NCBI RefSeq assembly: GCF_027923225.1
Contig: NZ_BSDI01000007.1
Coordinates: forward strand, 682,001-746,000
Direction of reading: 5' to 3'
DNA length: 64,000 nt
Source of the DNA: Phytohabitans aurantiacus
GTDB lineage: Bacteria > Actinomycetota > Actinomycetes > Mycobacteriales > Micromonosporaceae
Positions within the stretch are counted from its first letter, which is position 1. Each line of letters opens with the position of its first letter. Below, piece after piece: positions 35,400-42,665 of the stretch. Below the pieces are notes generated by a model. It did no database searches, was not told where the DNA came from, and worked only from the letters and a program-made list of their open reading frames with translations. The position numbers were made by a program, and so were the translations under genes.

Positions 35400-35503
35400 G
35401 TCAACAGACCCGGCTCTGGGTGTCGTGGCTGCTGGTCGCGATTCTGCTCGGATACGGCGTGACCCAGACCATCATCACCGCCGCGAAACTCTTCACGAAC
35501 TGA
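35396..35503 (+). CDS. 35-residue membrane peptide, MFS transporter small subunit
   Basis: ATG 35396 overlaps the transporter stop by four bases and the frame ends at TGA 35501-35503. The peptide is MSQQTRLWVSWLLVAILLGYG followed by VTQTIITAAKLFTN: a single membrane helix with a short polar N terminus. Small one-helix partners annotated as MFS transporter small subunits follow OFA-type genes in actinobacteria and proteobacteria. Likely stabilises or tunes the transporter. The last 11 bases overlap the convergent PadR gene. Confidence 0.8.
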   Translation: MSQQTRLWVSWLLVAILLGYGVTQTIITAAKLFTN

Positions 35504-36038
35504 CCGGCCCCGCGATTGTGGGTGGGAGAGCGTCGAACCAGCCCAGCATCGCGCGCTCGTAGGCGATACCGAATCGCAGCGTGGCTATCGCGTACGGTTC
35601 CGCCTCGGCGGCCCCGGGTGGCAGCGCCGCGTCCATCCGCTCGTACGTGGCCAGGCGGTCGGCGTGCGTCTGCCGGTGTTTGGCCACGATCGCGGCCAGC
35701 CGTTCGGCGGGGACGTGCCGGCCGAACATGACCGTCAGCAGCAGCGGGAACCGGATCGTCTCCGGGTCGGGTTCCCGCGCGACCCATTCGGCGAACGCCT
35801 CCCGGCCGGCGTCGGTGATGGCGTACGGGCGCCGGTCGCGCCGGCCGCGTTCCTGCGCCTCGACGAGCCCGTCGGCTGCCATGGCGGCGAGCTCGCGGTA
35901 CACCTGGCTCTGCGTGAGCGACCAGAAGTCGCCGATGCGGGACTGGGCGGTCGCGACGAGGTCCCAGCCCGACATCGGCTCCTCGTGCAGGAAGCCGAGC
36001 AGCGAGGCGGCGGTCGCGTTCAGCGGCCGAGCGGTCAT
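35493..36038 (-). CDS. PadR-family regulator
   Basis: 181 residues, ribosome site AAGGAGGT before the ATG. PadR winged helix in the first 85 residues (ASLLGFLHEEPMSGWDLVATA, TQSQVYRELAAMAADGLVEAQ) and a C-terminal helical Vir-C-like dimerisation part (FGRHVPAERLAAIVAKHRQT). Adjacent palindromes lie just upstream and the divergent NRPS gene shares that intergenic region, so it may control the NRPS as well as itself. Confidence 0.88.
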   Translation of the reverse strand: MTARPLNATAASLLGFLHEEPMSGWDLVATAQSRIGDFWSLTQSQVYRELAAMAADGLVEAQERGRRDRRPYAITDAGREAFAEWVAREPDPETIRFPLLLTVMFGRHVPAERLAAIVAKHRQTHADRLATYERMDAALPPGAAEAEPYAIATLRFGIAYERAMLGWFDALPPTIAGPVSS

Positions 36039-36049
36039 CCATACCTCCT

Positions 36050-36079
36050 TGACATGTCATTGTGTCAGGTACGTGACAC
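36050..36079. promoter_or_regulatory. Palindromes between PadR and the NRPS gene
   Basis: Two dyads: TGACATGTCA (36050-36059), a perfect 10-base palindrome, and GTGTCA-N6-TGACAC (36062-36079), perfect 6-base arms. Both use the same TGTCA half-site, and ATGT/ACAT dyads are typical PadR targets. The first lies directly upstream of the PadR ribosome site. Confidence 0.7.
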
Positions 36080-36193
36080 GCGTCGGGGCTGTGGTGGGGG
36101 ACACGAAGGTGACATACGGGCGATACGCGCCGTTGAGCTGCGATAGCGTGGACGGCTGGCCGCGCGCTCGGTGCGTGCCCAGAGAGGTGCGCT

Positions 36194-39100
36194 GTGACCC
36201 TGACGCCCGTCCTGCCGACCGCTCCTGCCGTCTTCCGGTCCGACACCGCACCGGCCAGCCGGACTCTCCTGGACATTCTGGACGACACGGTCGCACGGCA
36301 CCCGGACGCCCCGGCGATCGACGACGGCACCCGGGTGTACGACTATCGCCGGCTGGCCGCCGAGGTCGACACCGTCCGGCAGAAGCTGGCCGCGGCCGGG
36401 ATCGGCGCGGGCGACCGGGTCGGCATCCGGATCTCCTCGGGCACCGCTGACCTGTACGTCGCGATCCTGGGGATCCTCGCCGCCGGCGCGGCGTACGTGC
36501 CGGTGGACGCCGACGACCCGGACGAGCGGGCGGAGCTGGTGTTCGCGGAGGCGGGCGTGTGCGCGGCCCTCGGCGACGGGCTGGCGATGACGTCGCTGGC
36601 CCCGCCGGGCTCGTCGGCACCGGGACGGCCGGGGCTCGACGACGACGCCTGGATCATCTTCACCTCCGGCTCGACCGGCAAGCCGAAGGGCGTCGCGGTG
36701 AGCCACGCGTCGGCGGCCGCGTTCGTCGACGCCGAGGCGGAGCTGTTCCTGACCGGCGAGCCGATCGGGCCGGACGACCGCGTACTGGCCGGGCTGTCGG
36801 TGGCGTTCGACGCCTCCTGCGAGGAGATGTGGCTGGCCTGGCGGCACGGCGCGTGCCTGGTGCCGGCCGCGCGTTCCCTGGTACGCAGCGGCGTCGACCT
36901 CGGCCCGTGGCTGGCTGACCGGAGCATCACCGTGGTGTCGACGGTGCCGACGCTCGCCGCGCTGTGGCCCGCGGAGGCGCTCGACGGCGTACGGCTGCTG
37001 ATCTTCGGGGGCGAGGCGTGCCCGCCCGAGCTCGCCGAGCGCCTGGCCGTGCCGGGTCGCGAGGTCTGGAACACGTACGGCCCGACGGAGGCGACCGTGG
37101 TGGCGTGCGCCGCCCAGCTCACCGGCGAGGGACCGGTACGCATCGGGCTGCCGCTGGCGGGGTGGCGGCTCGCGGTCGTCGACCAGTACGGCGAGCCGGT
37201 GCCGATGGGTGACACCGGTGAGCTGGTGATCGGCGGTGTGGGCCTGGCCCGCTACCTCGACGCGGCCAAAGACGCGGAGCGGTTCGCGCCGCTGCCCTCG
37301 CTCGGCTGGGAGCGCGCCTACCGCAGCGGTGACATAGTGCGCGCCGAGCCGGAAGGGCTCGTCTTCATCGGCCGCAACGACGAGCAGATCAAGCTCGGCG
37401 GCCGCCGGATCGAGCTGGGCGAGGTCGACGCCGCGCTCCAGGCGCTGCCCGACGTGGCCGGCGCGGCCGCGGCGGTGCGGCGCACCAAGGCCGGCAACCA
37501 GGTCCTGGTCGGATACGTGACCGTCCCTTCGGGCGCGGAGTTCGACGCCGACGCGGCGGCCCAGCGGCTGCGCGAACACCTGCCCGCCGCCCTGGTGCCG
37601 CTGCTCGCCGTCGTCGAGACGCTGCCGACGCGCACGTCCGGAAAGGTGGACCGGGCGGCGCTGCCCTGGCCGCTGCCCACAGTGGACACCCGCGCGACGG
37701 CGCTGTCGGAGACCGAGGCGTGGCTCGCCGAGGGCTGGGCGGAGATCCTCGGCGTACGGGTCACCGAGGCGGGCGCCGACTTCTTCCGCAACGGCGGCAG
37801 CAGCCTCGCCGCGGCGCAGCTGATCGCCTGGATCCGCACCCGCCACCCCCAGGTATCGGTCGGCGACCTGTACCAGCACCCGCGCCTGGCTGACCTCGCG
37901 GCGGTACTCGACGGGCTCGGCGCGAGCACCACGACGAGGCGGGAGGTCGCTCCCACGCCACGGCGCGCGGGCGCCATCCAGACGCTGCTCATGGTGCCGC
38001 TGCTGACGATCGTCGGGCTGCGCTGGCTGACCGTCCTCGCCCTGGCCGCCAAGCTCCTCGGCGCGTCGTGGGCGCCGGCCGCCTCGTGGTGGTGGATCGC
38101 GCTCGGCTGGTTCCTGCTGTTCAGCCCCGTCGGACGGATCGCCATCTCGGCGGGCGGGGCACGGCTGCTGCTGCGCGGCGTGCGCCCGGGGCGCTACCCG
38201 CGTGGCGGATCGGTCCACTTGCGACTGTGGACCGCGGAACGGCTGGCCGACCTGAGCGGTGCGACAAGTGTCGCGGGCGCGTCGTGGATGACCCGGTACG
38301 CCCGGGCGCTCGGCGCCGAGGTCGGCCGCGACGTCGACCTGCACTCGGCACCGCCGGTCACCGGGCTGCTGAAGCTGGGCCGGGGCGCGGCCGTCGAACC
38401 AGAGGTCGACCTGAGCGGGTACTGGGTCGACGGCGATGTCGTCCACATCGGACAGATTCGGGTCGGCGCGGACGCGCGGATCGGCGCGCGCAGCACGCTG
38501 TTGCCGGGCGTGCGGGTCGGCAAGAGCGCGGAGGTCGGCGCCGGCTCGACGGTACGCGGGACGGTGCCGGCGGGCCAGCGATGGGTCGGCGCACCGGCCA
38601 CCCGGGCCGGCAAGAGCGGTCACACCTGGCCGGCGGAGCGGCCGGACCGGTCCCGGGTGTGGGCCACGGCGTACGGCGTGACCTCGCTGCTGCTCGGCAT
38701 GCTGCCCGCCGTGGCCGCCCTGCCGGGGATTGCGGTCCTGGCGCGCGCGGCCTCCGGCGCCGGCACGCTCGGCGGCGCGGCCACGGCGGCGCTGCTCGCC
38801 ATGCCGGTCGCCGCACTGATGTACGTCGCCACCTACGCGGTGCTGGTGCTGGCCGCGGTCCGCGCGCTGAGCGTCGGACTGCGCGAGGGCTACCACCCGG
38901 TGCACAGCCGGGTCGCGTGGCAGGTGTGGGCGACCGAACGCCTGATGGGCATGGCCCGCGTCGGGCTCTTCCCGCTGTACGCCAGCGTGCTGACCCCGGC
39001 GTGGCTGCGGCTGCTCGGCGCGAAGGTGGGCCGGGGCGTGGAGGCGTCCACCGTGCTCGCGCTGCCCAAGATGACCACCGTCGCCGACGGCGCGTTCCTC

Positions 39101-40048
39101 GCCGACGACACGATGGTCGCCACGTACGAGCTGCGAAACGGCTGGCTGCACGTGGCGCCCACCCGGATCGGAAAGCAGGCGTTCCTCGGTAACTCCGGGA
39201 TGGCCGCGCCGGGACACTCCGTGCCGAAGCGGGGCCTGGTCGGGGTGCTGTCGTCGGCGCCGCGCAAGGCCAAGAAGGGCTCGTCGTGGCTCGGCATGCC
39301 ACCGATGCCGCTGCGCCGGTCGCCGGAGGAGGCGGACAGCAGCCGCACCTACGCCCCGCCGGCCCGGCTGAAGGCGGCCCGCGCCGTGGTCGAGCTGTTC
39401 CGCCTGGTTCCGGTGGCGTGCGGCGGCGCGCTGGCGGTACTGGTGCTGGCCGCCCTCGCGGCGCTCTGGAACGCGTTCGGGCCGGTGGCCGCCGGTGCGC
39501 TGTCGGGTGTCGTGCTGCTGGGCGCCGGCGTCCTGGCCGCCGCCACCGCCACCGCGATGAAGTGGCTGCTGGTGGGGCGGTTCCGGGCCGGCGATCGTCC
39601 ACTGTGGGACTCGTTCGTGTGGCGCAACGAGCTCGCCGACACCTTCGTCGAGGTCCTCGCGGTGCCGTGGCTCGTGCCCACCGCCACCGGCACTCCCGTG
39701 CTCACCGGCTGGTTGCGTACGATGGGCGCGAAGATCGGCCGCGGGGTGTGGCTGGAGACGTACTGGCTGCCGGAGTTCGACCTCATCCGTCTCGGTGACG
39801 GGGCGACGGTCAACCGGGGCTGCGTCGTGCAGACACACCTGTTCCATGATCGGATCATGAGTATGGACGAGGTGACGTTGGCGGCGGGCGCCACGCTGGG
39901 CCCGCACGGGATCGTGCTGCCCGGCGCGACGATCGGCGCGCGGACCACGGTCGGGCCCGGCTCGCTGGTGACCCGCGGCGACACGGTGCCGGCCGACTCG
40001 CGCTGGCTCGGCAACCCGATCGCGGCGTGGCCGAGCCACCGGGAATGA
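36194..40048 (+). CDS. Pls/PosA-type single-module NRPS with membrane-embedded tandem C-terminal domains
   Basis: 1284 residues from GTG 36194, ribosome site AGAGAGG. Adenylation domain about 1-510: FTSGSTGKPKG near 155, DASCEEMWLAW near 205, NTYGPTEATVVA near 292, RNDEQIKLGGRRIELGEV near 400. Carrier domain with phosphopantetheine Ser in NGGSSLAAAQ near 534. There is no normal condensation or thioesterase domain. Instead the C-terminal 700 residues alternate membrane helices with left-handed-beta-helix-like stretches (VGADARIGARSTLLPG near 755, PGATIGARTTVGPG near 1240). This is the layout of epsilon-poly-lysine synthetase and its relatives, where a tandem membrane part elongates the amino-acid polymer. 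The amino acid is not predictable by eye. The stop overlaps the M1 peptidase start by four bases. Confidence 0.88.
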   Translation: MTLTPVLPTAPAVFRSDTAPASRTLLDILDDTVARHPDAPAIDDGTRVYDYRRLAAEVDTVRQKLAAAGIGAGDRVGIRISSGTADLYVAILGILAAGAAYVPVDADDPDERAELVFAEAGVCAALGDGLAMTSLAPPGSSAPGRPGLDDDAWIIFTSGSTGKPKGVAVSHASAAAFVDAEAELFLTGEPIGPDDRVLAGLSVAFDASCEEMWLAWRHGACLVPAARSLVRSGVDLGPWLADRSITVVSTVPTLAALWPAEALDGVRLLIFGGEACPPELAERLAVPGREVWNTYGPTEATVVACAAQLTGEGPVRIGLPLAGWRLAVVDQYGEPVPMGDTGELVIGGVGLARYLDAAKDAERFAPLPSLGWERAYRSGDIVRAEPEGLVFIGRNDEQIKLGGRRIELGEVDAALQALPDVAGAAAAVRRTKAGNQVLVGYVTVPSGAEFDADAAAQRLREHLPAALVPLLAVVETLPTRTSGKVDRAALPWPLPTVDTRATALSETEAWLAEGWAEILGVRVTEAGADFFRNGGSSLAAAQLIAWIRTRHPQVSVGDLYQHPRLADLAAVLDGLGASTTTRREVAPTPRRAGAIQTLLMVPLLTIVGLRWLTVLALAAKLLGASWAPAASWWWIALGWFLLFSPVGRIAISAGGARLLLRGVRPGRYPRGGSVHLRLWTAERLADLSGATSVAGASWMTRYARALGAEVGRDVDLHSAPPVTGLLKLGRGAAVEPEVDLSGYWVDGDVVHIGQIRVGADARIGARSTLLPGVRVGKSAEVGAGSTVRGTVPAGQRWVGAPATRAGKSGHTWPAERPDRSRVWATAYGVTSLLLGMLPAVAALPGIAVLARAASGAGTLGGAATAALLAMPVAALMYVATYAVLVLAAVRALSVGLREGYHPVHSRVAWQVWATERLMGMARVGLFPLYASVLTPAWLRLLGAKVGRGVEASTVLALPKMTTVADGAFLADDTMVATYELRNGWLHVAPTRIGKQAFLGNSGMAAPGHSVPKRGLVGVLSSAPRKAKKGSSWLGMPPMPLRRSPEEADSSRTYAPPARLKAARAVVELFRLVPVACGGALAVLVLAALAALWNAFGPVAAGALSGVVLLGAGVLAAATATAMKWLLVGRFRAGDRPLWDSFVWRNELADTFVEVLAVPWLVPTATGTPVLTGWLRTMGAKIGRGVWLETYWLPEFDLIRLGDGATVNRGCVVQTHLFHDRIMSMDEVTLAAGATLGPHGIVLPGATIGARTTVGPGSLVTRGDTVPADSRWLGNPIAAWPSHRE

Positions 40049-41370
40049 CCGAGACCGCGCAACCCGGTGCGGAGCATTCCGCCGACTCGTACCTGCCGGA
40101 ACACGGCAACGGCGGTTACCGGACCCGCCACTACGACCTCGACCTGGACTACCGGATCGCCACGAACCGCCTCACCGGCCGGGCGACGATCACGGCGGTG
40201 GCCACCCAGGGGCTGTCGCGGTTCAGCCTCGACCTGGCCGGGTTGCAGGTCAAGCAGGTGCTCGTCGATGGCGCGGCCGCGAGGTTCACCCACGCGGGCC
40301 ACAAGCTGCACGTGCGACCGGCGAGTCCGGTACCCGTCGACGCCGTGTTCCAGGTCGACGTCCGGTACGCCGGGCGGCCCCGACCGATCGCCGGGCGCTG
40401 GGGCGACCTCGGGTGGGACGAGCTGACCGACGGCGTCCTCGTCGCCAGCCAGCCGGTGGGCGCGCCGTCCTGGTTTCCGTGCAACGACCACCCGGCCGAC
40501 AAGGCGAGTTATCGGATCGCGGTGACGGCGGCGACGCCGTACACGGTGATCGCGACCGGAAAGCTGACGGCTCGCCGGCGGGGCGCGAGCACGACGGCCT
40601 GGGTCTACGACCTTCCCGAGCCGACGCCCGCCTACCTGGTCAGTGTCCAGATAGGACGGTACGAGCGGATCGACCTCTCCGCCCGCTGGCCGGTGCAGCG
40701 GGCGGCGGTGCCGGGGCGGCTGCGGCGGCAGTTCGCGCACGACTTCGGGCGCCAGGGCGAGATGATGCGGGCGCTGCAACGGTTTTTCGGGCCGTACCCG
40801 TTCGGCGAGTACGCCGTCGTCGTCACCGACGACGACCTGGACGACCCGATCGAGGCGCAGGGCATGTCCATCTTCGGCGCCAACCATGTGGACGGGCGGC
40901 GGACCCACGAGCGGCTGGTGGCGCACGAGCTCGCCCACCAGTGGTTCGGCAACAGCCTGACGGTCGCCGACTGGCAGCACATCTGGCTCAACGAGGGGTT
41001 CGCCACGTACGCGGAGTGGCTCTGGTCGGAAGCCTCGGGTGGCGGGTCCGTGAACGCGCTCGCCCGGCTGTGGCACACGCGGCTGGTGCTCCGTCCCATG
41101 GACCTGCGGGTCGCCGATCCGGGCGTGGACCGGATGTTCGACGAGCGGCTCTACAAGCGCGGCGCGCTGACCCTGCACGCGTTGCGTCGCGCCGTGGGCG
41201 ACGAGCGGTTCTTCCGCCTCCTGCGCGCCTGGGTCGCCGAAAACCACCACGGCACCGTGACCACGCGGGCCTTCATCGCGCTCGCCGAACGGCACGCGGG
41301 CCGGCCGCTGACGAACCTGTTCGACGCCTGGCTCTACGCCGCTCCCCTGCCGGATCCACCCCTGACTTGA
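40045..41370 (+). CDS. M1-family aminopeptidase coupled to the NRPS
   Basis: 441 residues from ATG 40045, preferred over a GTG 18 bases upstream because of the ATGA overlap with the NRPS stop. No signal peptide. M1 zinc site VAHELAHQWFG near 293-303 with the third ligand in LNEGFATYAEW near 317. The GAMEN exopeptidase loop is replaced by EAQGMS upstream, which appears usual in this actinobacterial subgroup. Much shorter than PepN (about 870 residues) because the C-terminal helical domain is lacking. Inference: trims or degrades the peptide or polymer made by the NRPS, or frees its substrate. Confidence 0.86.
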   Translation: MTETAQPGAEHSADSYLPEHGNGGYRTRHYDLDLDYRIATNRLTGRATITAVATQGLSRFSLDLAGLQVKQVLVDGAAARFTHAGHKLHVRPASPVPVDAVFQVDVRYAGRPRPIAGRWGDLGWDELTDGVLVASQPVGAPSWFPCNDHPADKASYRIAVTAATPYTVIATGKLTARRRGASTTAWVYDLPEPTPAYLVSVQIGRYERIDLSARWPVQRAAVPGRLRRQFAHDFGRQGEMMRALQRFFGPYPFGEYAVVVTDDDLDDPIEAQGMSIFGANHVDGRRTHERLVAHELAHQWFGNSLTVADWQHIWLNEGFATYAEWLWSEASGGGSVNALARLWHTRLVLRPMDLRVADPGVDRMFDERLYKRGALTLHALRRAVGDERFFRLLRAWVAENHHGTVTTRAFIALAERHAGRPLTNLFDAWLYAAPLPDPPLT

Positions 41371-41394
41371 CCCTATGTAGATCAGCGATATAGT
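41367..41394 (+). promoter_or_regulatory. Promoter giving a probably leaderless PadR transcript, with overlapping dyad
   Basis: TTGACC (41367-41372), 16-base spacer, TATAGT (41389-41394). The GTG at 41401 lies seven bases after the -10, so transcription probably starts at the GTG itself. A dyad CTAT-N13-ATAG (41373-41393) overlaps the spacer and -10, where PadR could repress itself. Confidence 0.65.
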
Positions 41395-41400
41395 CGGGCG

Positions 41401-41733
41401 GTGAGGATGACCGTCCCGACCGCGCGTGTACTGGCCGCGCTACTCGCCAATCCCGAGGCCGACCGCTACGGCCTCGACCTGATGCAGGCCACCGCTCTCG
41501 CCAGCGGCACCCTGTACCCGATCCTGCGCCGGCTCGTCGAGGCCGGCTGGCTCACCACCCGGTGGGAAGAGGTCGACCCGACCGCGCAGGGCCGGCCGGC
41601 CCGCCGCTACTACCGGCTCACGCCCGAGGGCGTGGCCCAGGCACGGCACGCCCTGGCCGAGATGCGGGCGTCCACTGTGGTGCCCGACCCGAGCCGCCCC
41701 GAGTCGGCACCCGCTGTGCGGCCGGCGTGGTGA
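41401..41733 (+). CDS. PadR-family regulator (short), first PadR/membrane pair
   Basis: 110 residues from GTG 41401; ATG 41407 is an alternative but the GTG fits a leaderless start. Winged helix PTARVLAALLANPEADRYGLDL, SGTLYPILRRLVEAGWLTTRW and GRPARRYYRLTPEG, typical PadR-s3 type without the C-terminal domain. Overlaps the membrane-protein gene by four bases. Similar to the PadR at 46603-46926. Confidence 0.88.
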   Translation: MRMTVPTARVLAALLANPEADRYGLDLMQATALASGTLYPILRRLVEAGWLTTRWEEVDPTAQGRPARRYYRLTPEGVAQARHALAEMRASTVVPDPSRPESAPAVRPAW

Positions 41734-42665
41734 GCCTGCGGATCGCCCGGGTCCTGCTGGCCGCCGCCGCCCGGCGCTGGCCCGGCGACCTGCGCGAAGA
41801 GCTGCACCAGGAGTGGTCGGCCGAGCTGCACGTGCTCGCCGAGCAGCGGCGTCACGCGCGGATGCTGCGCTACGCGGCGAGCCTCGCGGTCGCCCGCCCC
41901 GTGCGACGGGCCGATCCGGTGGCGGCACCACTCACGGGCGCGGCACGCGTGGCTCGGCTCGTACTGGTGGCGCCCGTGCTGGCCGTACTGCTGCTCATCG
42001 CCTGCCTCATCGCGATGAACCTGGTCGTCGGGCTGATCGCGCCCGAGGATCCACTGGGGATAGACCCGCAGCTTCCGGTGCTGACGCTGTTTGCCCTGTG
42101 CACCGCGGTGCTGCTGGCCCGGCTCGGGCGCAAGTGGACAGTGGCGGCCGCGCCGGTACCGCTGGTGCTCGCGGTGACGGTGCCGGGCTTCGCGTTCGGT
42201 GTGATGGCACAGGCCGTCGTCGGCATGGAGAAGGTCACTCAGCACGCCCCCTCGTACGCGGTGTTCTTCCTCGGGCTCGGCGCGGCGCTGATCTTCGTCG
42301 CGCGTCTCGCGGCCGCGGGCCGCCGCCGCGCGGCGTGGTCGGTGGGCATTCTCGGCGCGACACTCGCGGCCGACGTCGCGGTCATCCTAACGGTACTGGG
42401 TGACAACGCGATGGCGGAGGAGAGTCCTCACCCGTTGTCGGCTCCGGTCTGGCTGTTCACCGCGCTCACCGACAGCGGCTTCGGCCTGAGCCCCATGCAG
42501 GTCTTCCTCATCGGCGACGTCGTCGAGCTGGACGCCTTGCTGTACCTGGTTTTAGCCGCCCTCGCCCTCGGCGCGGTGATCGCCGGTTCGGCGGCACGGT
42601 CTACCGCGCTGGATCCGGCGGCATCGCCAATTGCACCGGCTCCATCTGGTGGTCTATCCCGATGA
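41730..42665 (+). CDS. Membrane protein paired with PadR
   Basis: 311 residues from GTG 41730 in a GTGA overlap. The N-terminal amphipathic segment RRWPGDLREELHQEWSAELH and ARMLRYAASLA precedes about six membrane helices (LVLVAPVLAVLLLIACLIAM, LPVLTLFALCTAVLLARL, and more). The same head motif is visible in the paired membrane protein at 45599-46618. PadR/membrane pairs often respond to membrane-active compounds, but here that is inference. The C terminus overlaps the convergent FHA/FtsK gene by 65 bases, both frames being intact. Confidence 0.75.
   Translation: MSLRIARVLLAAAARRWPGDLREELHQEWSAELHVLAEQRRHARMLRYAASLAVARPVRRADPVAAPLTGAARVARLVLVAPVLAVLLLIACLIAMNLVVGLIAPEDPLGIDPQLPVLTLFALCTAVLLARLGRKWTVAAAPVPLVLAVTVPGFAFGVMAQAVVGMEKVTQHAPSYAVFFLGLGAALIFVARLAAAGRRRAAWSVGILGATLAADVAVILTVLGDNAMAEESPHPLSAPVWLFTALTDSGFGLSPMQVFLIGDVVELDALLYLVLAALALGAVIAGSAARSTALDPAASPIAPAPSGGLSR

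Noticed and set aside
35493..35503. Overlap of the small peptide with PadR as a sign that one is false
   Set aside because: An 11-base convergent overlap is normal in dense genomes; the peptide has a known family context and PadR has all its motifs.
36065..40039. 1324-residue open frame opposite the NRPS gene
   Set aside because: Low-complexity arginine/glutamine-rich translation with no motifs; the plus-strand NRPS has all the A-domain core motifs.
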